Shown here: positions 1 through 6,452 of the stretch, piece after piece | Layout of the letters: each line of letters opens with the position of its first letter | Position numbering within the stretch: the first letter of the stretch is position 1 | Source: JBBSQE01 sp038258095 | GTDB lineage: Bacteria > Actinomycetota > Thermoleophilia > Solirubrobacterales > 70-9 | NCBI GenBank assembly: GCA_038258095.1 | Contig: JBBSQE010000029.1 | Span: 1 to 18,804 of the forward strand | Length of the DNA: 18,804 nucleotides | Direction: 5' to 3' | Position numbers and translations under genes: made by a program | Notes under the pieces: generated by a model | What the model was told of the DNA's origin: nothing | What the model saw: the letters and a program-made list of their open reading frames with translations, nothing else | Databases searched by the model: none

Positions 1-58
1 CTTGAAGCAGTGCTCTCAGGACCTCGAGCTGCTTGTCACTCAAACGCACAACCCACAT
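1..58 (-). CDS. 5' end of an unknown gene (partial)
   Basis: An ATG at 58 reads leftward off the window edge as MWVVRLSDKQLEVLRALLQ. A perfect GGAGGT Shine-Dalgarno lies at 65-70 on the same strand, 6 nt before the ATG, which is why I call a real gene from only 19 residues. The visible segment looks like an amphipathic helix. No family can be assigned. It follows the CNNM/CBS gene on the same strand with a gap of about 75 nt, so it could be co-transcribed with it. Confidence 0.55.
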   Translation of the reverse strand, partial: MWVVRLSDKQLEVLRALLQ

Positions 59-133
59 CGGCGCACCTCCACTGCTCACTCGGAGTTGCAGGGTTGAACG
101 GGCAACCTAGGCGCGGCGGCGGACGGAACGCCG

Positions 134-1447
134 CTATTCGGCGGGCGCCGGCGTGGGCGCGGGGCCGCTGCCGGAGATCCGCACGGCCTCGATGCGGTTC
201 TCGCGCACCGACTCGACGCGGAGCGTGTAGCCGTTGGCGGCGATCTCGTCGCCGCGCTTGGGCAGGCGACCGAGCTCGCCGAAGACATAGCCGCCGATCG
301 AGTTGTAGGCGTCGGTCGCGACCGGGAGCTCGATGCCGGCGTCGGTGAGATCGCCGAGGGAGACGTGGCCGCGGACGAACCAGTCCCCGTTGGTCAGCCT
401 GCGAAGGGAGCTGGCGCGCGGGTCGGTCTCGTCCTCGATCTCGCCGACGACCTCCTCGAGGATGTCCTCGACGGTGACGATTCCCACGGTCCGCCCATAC
501 TCGTCGACGACGACGGAGATCGAGGATCGCTGGCGCTGCAGGTCCTGGAGCAGGTCGTCCAGCGGCCGAGTCTCGGGGACGATCAGCGCTTCACGGACCG
601 CCGGGGAGACCTCGGCCTCCGGGCCCTCGCTCATGAAGAGCCTGGCGAGGCTGTTGTTGTGGACGATGCCCTTGACCCGGTCGGGATTGGCGTCCTCGAT
701 CACGACGAGGCGGGTGTGGCCGGAGGTCACGCAGCGCCGCAGCGCCGCCTCGACCGTCTCCGAGCTGTCCACGGTCACCACCGCAGGGATCGGCGTCATC
801 ACCTCCCGCGCCTGCTGCTCGTGCAGATGGAAAACGCCGGTGAGCATCACGGCCTCGCCGGGATCCAGGTCCCCACCGGATTGGGAGCGGTCGATGATCT
901 GCTTCAGGTCCTCCGAGGTGTGCCGCTCCTCGAGGTCGTCGGGGTTGACGCCGAACAGGCGAACCACCGAATTGGAGAAGGCGCTCAGCAGGTAGACGGC
1001 CGGCGCCGTCATGAGCCGGAAGCCGTTGAGCGGCCGGGCGACGCGGCGGGCGATCGTCTCGGCGCTCGAGATCGCCAGCATCTTCGGGACCTGCTCCCCG
1101 AGGCTGATGTGGAGTGAGGTGACCAAAAGCAGGGCGATCGCTGCCGATATCGCCGTGGCCGCGCCGTGGGACAGCGACCCGAAGATCGGCTCGAGAACCG
1201 TCGCGAGCGCCGGCTCGGCGAGAGCCCCGATGCCGATCGAGGCGACCGTTATCCCCACCTGGCATGCCGACAGCGAGTCGTCGATGTCGTCGAGCTGGTG
1301 GACGACCTCCTCGGCTCCCGACTCGCCCTCGGCCGCGAGCTGCTCGATCTTGCCGCGGCGGGTGCGGACGAGAGCGAACTCGGCCGCGACGAAGAAGCCG
1401 TTGACGGCGATCAGGACTACGAGCAGGACGAGGAGAAGAGCGGTCAC
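134..1447 (-). CDS. Hemolysin-C/CorC-type CNNM-CBS membrane protein
   Basis: This 437-residue protein has the full architecture of the HlyC/CorC (UPF0053) family. A CNNM/DUF21 transmembrane domain spans about residues 1-185, with hydrophobic segments near 2-22, 65-85, 96-116 and 147-166. A tandem CBS pair covers about 213-335, including VVVDEYGRTVGIVTVEDILE. A CorC_HlyC domain covers about 348-425. Family members are associated with Mg2+/Co2+ homeostasis or efflux; the substrate here is unknown and haemolytic activity is not implied. The start is GTG at 1447, with GGGAG five bases upstream. The stop is TAG at 134-136. A promoter-like pair lies upstream at 1524-1549. Family assignment is secure, precise role is not. 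Confidence 0.93.
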   Translation of the reverse strand: MTALLLVLLVVLIAVNGFFVAAEFALVRTRRGKIEQLAAEGESGAEEVVHQLDDIDDSLSACQVGITVASIGIGALAEPALATVLEPIFGSLSHGAATAISAAIALLLVTSLHISLGEQVPKMLAISSAETIARRVARPLNGFRLMTAPAVYLLSAFSNSVVRLFGVNPDDLEERHTSEDLKQIIDRSQSGGDLDPGEAVMLTGVFHLHEQQAREVMTPIPAVVTVDSSETVEAALRRCVTSGHTRLVVIEDANPDRVKGIVHNNSLARLFMSEGPEAEVSPAVREALIVPETRPLDDLLQDLQRQRSSISVVVDEYGRTVGIVTVEDILEEVVGEIEDETDPRASSLRRLTNGDWFVRGHVSLGDLTDAGIELPVATDAYNSIGGYVFGELGRLPKRGDEIAANGYTLRVESVRENRIEAVRISGSGPAPTPAPAE

Positions 1448-1523
1448 CTGCGCGCTCCCGTGCGTGAAGTCCTATGCGGCCCGGTACTTCGGGGTAGGTC
1501 GTCGTCGCCCATTCGGCTTGCTC

Positions 1524-1549
1524 AATATAGAAGGCTCGCCCCCTGTCAG
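1524..1549 (-). promoter_or_regulatory. Possible promoter for the CNNM/CBS gene
   Basis: Read on the minus strand, CTGACA (1549-1544) is followed by TATATT (1529-1524), an unusually AT-rich hexamer for this GC-rich window. The 14-nt spacer is shorter than the preferred 16-18, so the -35 match may be fortuitous. A start about 7 nt after the -10 would give a leader of roughly 70 nt before the GTG at 1447. Confidence 0.35.
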
Positions 1550-1566
1550 CCAGCCCGATGGTGCAA

Positions 1567-1848
1567 TTACCGGGCCAGGGCGTCGATCCGCCCGGCGAGC
1601 TCGAAGTCGGCCGCGGTGAGGCCTCCCTCGGAATGGGTGCTGATCGTGATCTTCACCGTGCTCCATGAGATCGCCACGTCGGGATGGTGATTCATCTCGT
1701 TGGCGGGGGCAACGAGGTCGTCGACGAATGCCACCGCACCCGTGAAGTCGCCGCGGTCGAGTTCCCTGACGATCGCGTCGCCTTCGCGGGTCCAGCCGTT
1801 CACCCCGGCCAGCTCCTGCTCTATCTGCCCATCGTCGAGTAGTGCCAA
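1567..1848 (-). CDS. 4a-hydroxytetrahydrobiopterin dehydratase (pterin carbinolamine dehydratase)
   Basis: This small protein (about 93 residues) belongs to the PCD/DCoH family, which dehydrates 4a-hydroxytetrahydropterin during recycling of the pterin cofactor of aromatic amino acid hydroxylases. The diagnostic motif is NEMNHHPDVAISWSTVKI, with the paired active-site histidines, followed by the conserved THSEGGLTAADFELA tail. I place the start at TTG 1848: GGAGG (1858-1854) stands 5 nt upstream and the product then begins MALLDDGQIE, a typical family N-terminus. An in-frame ATG at 1860 would add MEEI but has no close Shine-Dalgarno. No hydroxylase is visible nearby, so the pterin role is by family. 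It is divergent from the BtuF-like gene and its initiation region overlaps that gene's start codon. Confidence 0.9.
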   Translation of the reverse strand: MALLDDGQIEQELAGVNGWTREGDAIVRELDRGDFTGAVAFVDDLVAPANEMNHHPDVAISWSTVKITISTHSEGGLTAADFELAGRIDALAR

Positions 1849-1858
1849 GATTTCCTCC

Positions 1859-2779
1859 ATGCGGGTCGCGAGCCTTGTTCCCTCCTCCACGGAGATGCTA
1901 TTCGCCCTGCGCGACGCGCAGGCCCCGTCCCAGCGCCTGGAGGTCGTCGCGGTGACCCACGAGTGCGACTTCCCCGCGGCAGCAACCGGCCTCCCCCAGC
2001 TCACGCGAACGGTCATCCCCGAGGGGCTTGACGCCGCCGCGATCGACGCCGAGGTCAAGCGGGTGACCGGCGAGGGCCGAGCGCTCTACGAGCTCGACGA
2101 GGATGCGCTCCGCGAAGCCGAGCCCGACCTGATCGTGACCCAGGCGCTCTGCGAGGTCTGTGCCACCTCCCACGGCGAGGTCGTGCGGGTCGCCGCGAAT
2201 CTCCCGGGGGCCCCCGCGGTTCTCTCCCAGGACCCGAAGGACCTGACCAGCGTCCTTGACGACATCCTCCGCCTGGGCGAGGCGACCGGCGCCCCCGCCG
2301 CCGCGATGGCGCTCCGCAGCGCCTTGGAGCGGCGGCTGGCCGAGGTTGCGGACGCCGTGGCCGGCAGGTCTCGGCCGCGAACCCTTGCCCTCGAGTGGCT
2401 CGATCCCCCGTTCATCGGCGGCCACTGGGTTCCGGAGATGATCGCCGCCGCCGGCGGCACCGACGTGATCGGCACCACCGGGGCGCGCTCGCGGCAGGTC
2501 ACCTGGCCGGATCTCGCAGACCTCGCTCCGGACGTGGTCATCGGGATGCCGTGCGGCTATTACGTGGAGAATTCGACCGCCCAGGTGCTCGCCCAGCACG
2601 CCAGGGTCGGCGCCCTCGGAGCCTCGCGCGTCTTCGCGGTCGACGCCGCCTCGTCTTACTCCCGGCCCGGCCCGCGACTGATCGACGGTGTCGAGCTGCT
2701 CGCGTCCCTCCTCCACCCCGGGGCCGTCGATGCGCCGGACGGCGTCGCTTCGGCTGAGGTCGAGCTCGCCCGGGCCTGA
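1859..2779 (+). CDS. BtuF-like periplasmic-binding-fold protein (cobalamin-type)
   Basis: This 306-residue protein begins directly with the first strand of the TroA/BtuF helical-backbone fold, MRVASLVPSSTEMLFAL, followed by VVAVTHECDFP and LPQLTRTVIP, all typical of BtuF-like cobalamin-binding proteins. Later segments are AEPDLIVTQALCEVC, VLSQDPKDLTSVLDDI, ALEWLDPPFIGGHWVPEMI and PDVVIGMPCGYYVENS. No signal peptide or lipobox precedes the fold, and no permease or ATPase gene is adjacent, so a cytoplasmic corrinoid- or metal-binding role is possible rather than classical uptake. The ATG at 1859 has no Shine-Dalgarno; its upstream bases are the 5' end of the divergent dehydratase gene. The 3' end converges on the rhomboid gene with 8 nt between stops. 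The ligand is inferred from family only. Confidence 0.85.
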   Translation: MRVASLVPSSTEMLFALRDAQAPSQRLEVVAVTHECDFPAAATGLPQLTRTVIPEGLDAAAIDAEVKRVTGEGRALYELDEDALREAEPDLIVTQALCEVCATSHGEVVRVAANLPGAPAVLSQDPKDLTSVLDDILRLGEATGAPAAAMALRSALERRLAEVADAVAGRSRPRTLALEWLDPPFIGGHWVPEMIAAAGGTDVIGTTGARSRQVTWPDLADLAPDVVIGMPCGYYVENSTAQVLAQHARVGALGASRVFAVDAASSYSRPGPRLIDGVELLASLLHPGAVDAPDGVASAEVELARA

Positions 2780-2787
2780 TCCGGCCC

Positions 2788-3585
2788 TTACGAGATCGCC
2801 AGGGTGATGACGGCGGCGGCGATGCCCAGAGCCGAGATCGCCGTGAGTTCAATGGGGACCCGACTCGAGCCCAGCTTTCCGCGGTCCCCCGCAACGATGA
2901 ACAGCGCGCACAGGGCTCCGCCGGCAGCGCCGAACAGGTGCGCCCCAATCGCGATGTGTGGGACGGTGAAGGTGAAGATCAGGTTGATGACGATGATGAA
3001 GCCGAGCTGATTGGCTTGGGCCGCCAGCCCGCGGCCGTGAAGGATCACGAATGCGGCAGCGAACAGGCCGAAGATCGCTCCCGAGGCGCCCACCGCAAGG
3101 GAGTTGGGATCGAGGACGATCACGCCGAGTGAGCCGATCAGGAGCGACGCCAGGTAGATCGCCACGAAGCGCGGCCACCCCAGTGCCGGCTCGAGGAGCC
3201 GTCCGAGGATGAACAGCACATACATGTTGAAAGCGATGTGGAGCAGGCCCCCGTGCAGGAACCCGCTCGTGACGATCCGGTAGGGCTCGCTCGAGACCAG
3301 AGGGCCGAAGAGGCCATAGTCGTTGATGATGCGGTTGGTTCCAGCGCCGATCTCGACCAGGTAGCCGACGATGCTGATCGCCATCAGGGTGAAGGTGGCG
3401 GGTATCGCCGCGTTCTCGGCGAAGGTGCTGGTCCCTCTCACCACCTTCGTGCGCTGGTTCGAACACTCGGGGCAGCGCATCCCGACCGGCGTCGGCGTCA
3501 TGCAGTCGGGGCAGATCGGCCGCCCGCACGCCGAGCAGGAGACAGCGGTTTCCCGGTTGGGATGTCGGTAACAGACCTCGGCCAT
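2788..3585 (-). CDS. Rhomboid-family intramembrane serine protease with N-terminal zinc-binding domain
   Basis: This 265-residue protein has a cysteine/histidine-rich N-terminus (C5, H8, C17, C20, C25, C28, C38, C41) of the B-box-like type common in actinobacterial rhomboids, then about six hydrophobic segments. Catalytic features are present: HIAFN at 116-120 (the HxxxN motif), GASG at 166-169 with nucleophile Ser168, and His216 in AHLFGA as the second member of the dyad. Rhomboids cleave transmembrane helices inside the membrane; the substrate is unknown. The gene starts at ATG 3585, 51 nt after the anti-sigma stop and on the same strand, so it is probably the third gene of the ECF sigma operon. 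That position makes the anti-sigma factor a candidate substrate (inference). Confidence 0.93.
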   Translation of the reverse strand: MAEVCYRHPNRETAVSCSACGRPICPDCMTPTPVGMRCPECSNQRTKVVRGTSTFAENAAIPATFTLMAISIVGYLVEIGAGTNRIINDYGLFGPLVSSEPYRIVTSGFLHGGLLHIAFNMYVLFILGRLLEPALGWPRFVAIYLASLLIGSLGVIVLDPNSLAVGASGAIFGLFAAAFVILHGRGLAAQANQLGFIIVINLIFTFTVPHIAIGAHLFGAAGGALCALFIVAGDRGKLGSSRVPIELTAISALGIAAAVITLAIS

Positions 3586-3631
3586 CGCGACGGGGGAGGC
3601 TACCTGCGGCGCGCGGCGGCCAAGGACGACA

Positions 3632-3645
3632 CCCGGTCAGCCGGG
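3632..3645 (-). other. Small hairpin over the anti-sigma stop codon
   Basis: CCCGG and CCGGG flank a 4-nt loop that contains the anti-sigma stop codon. The stem is only 5 bp and no T-run follows, so it is at best a weak attenuator between the anti-sigma and rhomboid genes. Confidence 0.25.
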
Positions 3646-4359
3646 CAGGCGGACAGAGGTCAGGATCGGGCCGGTCGGCGTCAGACTTCCGCCCGTCGGC
3701 TCCGCGGTGACCACGACGGCGTCGGCGTCGTTCAGGTCGTGGGGGATCGCCGCGCTGGCCGTACCATTGCTGCGCACCGCGAAGAGCGACGAGGGCACCA
3801 TCTTCCCGTTCCGCTGTACCCACGCCTGGTAGACCTCTCCGGGCGGGGGCGGCGACAGGTTGGTCAGCTCCAGCGTTCCGTGATCGTCATCGATCGTCAG
3901 GCGCGCGGTCCCCGTCGGATTGGATTGGGGCGGCGTGGATCTGCCCCCCGTTCCGTCGCCCCCGGTCCCGACCATGTAGCCGACCGCTCCGACGACGAGC
4001 ACGAGCAGGATCGCCGCCAGGCCCATGGCCGGCTGCAGCGAGAGGTCCGGGAGTTGAAACCAGGATCGGCGCGGACGGGCGAGCTCGGGTTCCGGCTGTG
4101 GGGTGGCGACCGACTCATCGAGCCCGACCTCGGCGAGGATGCGGCTGCGCAGCTCGGCGGGAGGCTCGCGGCGCGGGACGGCCTCGGCCAGCATCTCGAC
4201 GGCGGGCCGCATGTAGAGGGCGCGCTTGCGCACTCCCTCGGAGGTCGCGAGCAGCTCCTCGACGCGCTTCTCCTCCTCGGGGCTCAGCGCTCCGAGGAGA
4301 TAGGCGCCGAGCTCGTCGGCGATGTCGAGGCGGTCGTCGTCGCGGCGGTCGTCGGTCAT
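3637..4359 (-). CDS. RskA-type anti-sigma factor, single-pass membrane protein
   Basis: This 240-residue protein has a cytoplasmic sigma-binding region at about 11-78 (ELGAYLLGALSPEEEKRVEE), one transmembrane helix at about 111-131 and an extracytoplasmic RskA-like domain at about 150-238 (YQAWVQRNGKMVPSSLF; VTAEPTGGSLTPTGPI). It should hold the adjacent ECF sigma factor inactive at the membrane. The HxxxCxxC zinc motif of ZAS-type anti-sigma factors is absent, so binding is probably zinc-independent, as in other RskA-type proteins. Its ATG overlaps the sigma stop codon (ATGA), the usual translational coupling that keeps sigma and anti-sigma in balance. The activating signal is unknown. Release by stepwise proteolysis is known for the family; here the rhomboid gene follows. 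Confidence 0.92.
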   Translation of the reverse strand: MTDDRRDDDRLDIADELGAYLLGALSPEEEKRVEELLATSEGVRKRALYMRPAVEMLAEAVPRREPPAELRSRILAEVGLDESVATPQPEPELARPRRSWFQLPDLSLQPAMGLAAILLVLVVGAVGYMVGTGGDGTGGRSTPPQSNPTGTARLTIDDDHGTLELTNLSPPPPGEVYQAWVQRNGKMVPSSLFAVRSNGTASAAIPHDLNDADAVVVTAEPTGGSLTPTGPILTSVRLPG

Positions 4360-4934
4360 GCCGTCAACCCCTCTGCGAGGTGTGCCCGGATCTTCTCCAT
4401 GCCGAGCCGCATCCGGCCCTTCACGGTCCCGAGCGGCATGCTCAGCATCGACGCGATCTCGGACTGGCTGAAGCCTCCGAAGTAGGCGAGCTTGATGACC
4501 TTTGACTGCTCCGAGGGGAGCTCTTGCAGGGCCCCGCGAAGCTCACGCGCCTGTTCATTTCGCAGGGCTTCGTCGTCGGTCAGCGTCTCCGAAGGTCGCG
4601 ACTCGAGGATCGCGTCGTCGTCGAAGGTCAGCTTCGGCGCCTTGCCCGCCTCGCGGCGGAGGTTGTCGATCGCCCGGTTGCGGACGATCCCGAGGGTCCA
4701 GGCCCGGACGCTCCCGCGGGTGCGGTCGTAGCGCGCCCCGGACTTCCAGATCGAGACGAATGCCTCCTGGGTCACGTCCTCGGCGGTCGTCGGCTGACCG
4801 ACGATGCGGTAGGCCAGCGAGTAGGCGGCGCCGCCATGGCGGTCGTAGAAGACCTCGAACGCCAGGGGATCCTGGTCCGCGATCAGCGGCATCAGGTCCT
4901 CGTCGGCGAGACGCTCCAGCTTTTCGGGTTGCAT
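4356..4934 (-). CDS. ECF sigma-70 factor, SigK-like
   Basis: This protein of about 192 residues has an ECF region 2 (FEVFYDRHGGAAYSLAYRIV, then TAEDVTQEAFVSIWK and VRAWTLGIVRNRAIDNLRR) and a region 4 helix-turn-helix (SEIASMLSMPLGTVKGRMRL). It directs RNA polymerase to a small regulon and is paired with the downstream RskA-type anti-sigma factor, as in SigK/RskA systems. I use ATG 4934; a TTG at 4940 in the same frame is an alternative, and neither has a strong Shine-Dalgarno (AGAGAA is the best). The 98-104 bp upstream region is shared with the divergent DUF4383 gene and carries a dyad at 4966-4988. Autoregulation and control of the DUF4383 gene are plausible but not shown. Confidence 0.93.
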   Translation of the reverse strand: MQPEKLERLADEDLMPLIADQDPLAFEVFYDRHGGAAYSLAYRIVGQPTTAEDVTQEAFVSIWKSGARYDRTRGSVRAWTLGIVRNRAIDNLRREAGKAPKLTFDDDAILESRPSETLTDDEALRNEQARELRGALQELPSEQSKVIKLAYFGGFSQSEIASMLSMPLGTVKGRMRLGMEKIRAHLAEGLTA

Positions 4935-4965
4935 TGCCAAGTTCTCTACTCACAGGCTACGACCC

Positions 4966-4988
4966 ATTAGTGGGTATGGATCACTAAT
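4966..4988. promoter_or_regulatory. AT-rich inverted repeat between divergent ECF operon and DUF4383 gene
   Basis: ATTAGTG (4966-4972) and its exact reverse complement CACTAAT (4982-4988) are separated by 9 nt. Half-sites this AT-rich stand out against the surrounding GC-rich DNA. The dyad lies about 32 bp from the sigma start and about 50 bp from the DUF4383 start. A regulator binding site serving both genes is the simplest reading, although no regulator other than the sigma factor is encoded nearby. Confidence 0.45.
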
Positions 4989-5038
4989 TCGACCGCCACA
5001 AGCGCGAGACTGCCTGAACCCGACCCTAGGAGGAGTGG

Positions 5039-5470
5039 ATGGAAGGCGCAAGCCCGGCACGGTTGTACGCGACGCTCGTCGGCGGAGCACTGGTCATCGG
5101 CGGCATCATCGGGTTCTTCTATAACGCCAGCTTCGACGTGGGGAACTCGCTGCAGTCAGACGACGCGCTCGGTCTCCTCTCGGTCAATGCGTGGCACAAC
5201 ATCGTCCACATCCTCACCGGAGCACTGGGGCTCGCGCTCGCGAGTGCCGCCGCCCGCCAGTACGCGCTGGGTCTCGGGTTCGTCTACGTGGTCGTGGCCG
5301 TGCTCGGGATCATCCATCTCGGTGGCGGGGACACGGATTCGATCCTGAAGCTGATCCCGGTCAACACCGAGGACAACGTCCTCCACATCGTCCTCGGCTT
5401 CCTGGGAATCGCCGCGGGGCTCGCAACTCCGGTTGCCCGCAAGCCCTCGCGGACCCCGGCGGCGACCTGA
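5039..5470 (+). CDS. DUF4383 family membrane protein
   Basis: This 143-residue protein is mostly hydrophobic with four predicted membrane segments: about 8-27 (YATLVGGALVIGGIIGFFYN), 52-67, 72-91 and 112-131. The pattern NAWHNIVHILTGALGLALA followed by DNVLHIVLGFLGIAAGL is that of DUF4383, a family of unknown function common in Actinobacteria. The ATG at 5039 is preceded by AGGAGGAG (5028-5035), a strong Shine-Dalgarno. The gene is divergent from the ECF sigma/anti-sigma operon and may belong to its regulon, because ECF factors often control a neighbour. It converges on the small ECF-partner gene with a 12-nt gap. Function is unknown. Confidence 0.9.
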   Translation: MEGASPARLYATLVGGALVIGGIIGFFYNASFDVGNSLQSDDALGLLSVNAWHNIVHILTGALGLALASAAARQYALGLGFVYVVVAVLGIIHLGGGDTDSILKLIPVNTEDNVLHIVLGFLGIAAGLATPVARKPSRTPAAT

Positions 5471-5482
5471 GGACGCCCGCAG

Positions 5483-5854
5483 CTACTGAAGCTTCGAGCG
5501 AAAGCCCTCGCTGAGGTGACGGATCGTGCCGCCCGAGCGATGGCGGCTCCGTCGGCGGGTCTCGAGCAACACCAGGGCGCCCGTTGCAACGCTTCCGGCT
5601 GCCACCGCCACGACGGGTCGGACCCAGTTGCGGGGGTCGCGCAGGGACTCAGCTTCGGAATCCGAGAGCTCGTCCGCCCAGTCCGAGAGTTCGTCGGCAG
5701 CGGCCTGGGTCACGGCCGAGAGCGTCGTGTGAAGGCGCTCGGAGAGGCGCTCCGGCGGATCGATCGGCTGTAGGGCATCGGCCAGCAGACGCTCGATGCG
5801 CAGGGCGTCGGCGTCGGGCGCATCGGCCCCGGTCGGATCGACCGCCTCACTCAT
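5483..5854 (-). CDS. Small single-pass membrane protein, putative partner of the second ECF sigma factor
   Basis: This 123-residue protein has an acidic, helix-rich N-terminal part (residues 14-72, including ELSDWADELSDSEAESL), one transmembrane segment at about 79-97 (RPVVAVAAGSVATGALVLLE) and a short basic tail (RRRSRHRSGG). I do not recognise a named family. Its ATG (5854) overlaps the ECF sigma stop by 8 nt and is preceded by AGGAGG, so it is translationally coupled to the sigma factor. Coupling, size and topology (soluble N-terminus, one membrane helix) fit an anti-sigma factor, but no zinc motif or known anti-sigma domain is visible. The anti-sigma role is an inference from context. Confidence 0.8.
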   Translation of the reverse strand: MSEAVDPTGADAPDADALRIERLLADALQPIDPPERLSERLHTTLSAVTQAAADELSDWADELSDSEAESLRDPRNWVRPVVAVAAGSVATGALVLLETRRRSRHRSGGTIRHLSEGFRSKLQ

Positions 5855-6398
5855 CGCCCATCTCCTCCTGGAGCTGCTTGATGGCGCGGTGGATCAGCAC
5901 CTTGGTCGCGCCGTCGGATTTCCCCATCGCCCGGGCGATCTCGCGGTTGTCCATCCCAAGCGCGAAGCGCATGATCAGCGCCTCGCGTCGGTCCCCCGGA
6001 AGACCGTCGAGGTGCTTGATCACCGACCGCAGCTCCTCGCGGCCCTCGACCAGAGCCTCGGTGCCATGCTTCGCGGCGGGCGGCTCGACCGACTCCAGGG
6101 GCGTCTGCGGGCGGCGTGCCCGGTCGCGGTGGTAGTTCGAGGCCAGGTTGTGCGCGATCCGGATCAGCCACGGCCGCAGGGGTCTTCCGTCGGACTCGCG
6201 TCGGGCGCGATCGAAGTGCCGGTAGGCCTGGAGAAACGCCTGCTCGGTCAGGTCCTCCGCGTCGTGATGGTTGCCGACCCGGTAGTACGAATACGAATAG
6301 ACGTCGCGCAGGTGGTCCCGGTAGAGCTGCTCGAAGGCTCGGTCTGACTCGGCCTTGGCCGCGCCGGTCGGGATGCCGGCCTTGGTCGCGTCGTTCAC
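5847..6398 (-). CDS. ECF sigma-70 factor (second module)
   Basis: This 183-residue ECF sigma factor has region 2 at about residues 22-90 (FEQLYRDHLRDVYSYSYYRV, then DAEDLTEQAFLQAYRHF and LRPWLIRIAHNLASNYHR) and region 4 at about 128-178 (LPGDRREALIMRFALGMDNR, then IARAMGKSDGATKVLIHRAI). The start used is GTG 6398, the only usual start codon between the gpsA stop and region 2 in this frame; it has no Shine-Dalgarno. A well-placed GAGGAGG-ATG signal 58 nt upstream belongs to a different frame (see findings). The gene lies 54 nt behind the plsC-gpsA fusion and overlaps the small membrane partner. It is distinct from the SigK-like factor in sequence. The regulon is unknown. Confidence 0.9.
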   Translation of the reverse strand: MNDATKAGIPTGAAKAESDRAFEQLYRDHLRDVYSYSYYRVGNHHDAEDLTEQAFLQAYRHFDRARRESDGRPLRPWLIRIAHNLASNYHRDRARRPQTPLESVEPPAAKHGTEALVEGREELRSVIKHLDGLPGDRREALIMRFALGMDNREIARAMGKSDGATKVLIHRAIKQLQEEMGDE

Positions 6399-6452
6399 CG
6401 GCGCAGGGTACCCGCGGGGAGCGTCGCATCGTGGCCGCGATGTTGCGCGCGC

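Noticed and set aside
85..107. Small inverted repeats (GTTGC/GCAAC and GGTTG/CAACC) after the CNNM/CBS gene
   Set aside because: Stems of 5 bp with no T-run; too weak to call a terminator.
365..1117. Long open frame on the plus strand opposite the CNNM/CBS gene
   Set aside because: It lies entirely antisense to a gene with clear domains; its sequence is Arg/Asp/Gly/Val-biased with no motif or Shine-Dalgarno. Such frames arise by chance in high-GC DNA.
3238..4485. 415-codon plus-strand frame across the rhomboid, anti-sigma and sigma genes
   Set aside because: It crosses three well-supported minus-strand genes and has the low-complexity composition expected of an antisense shadow.
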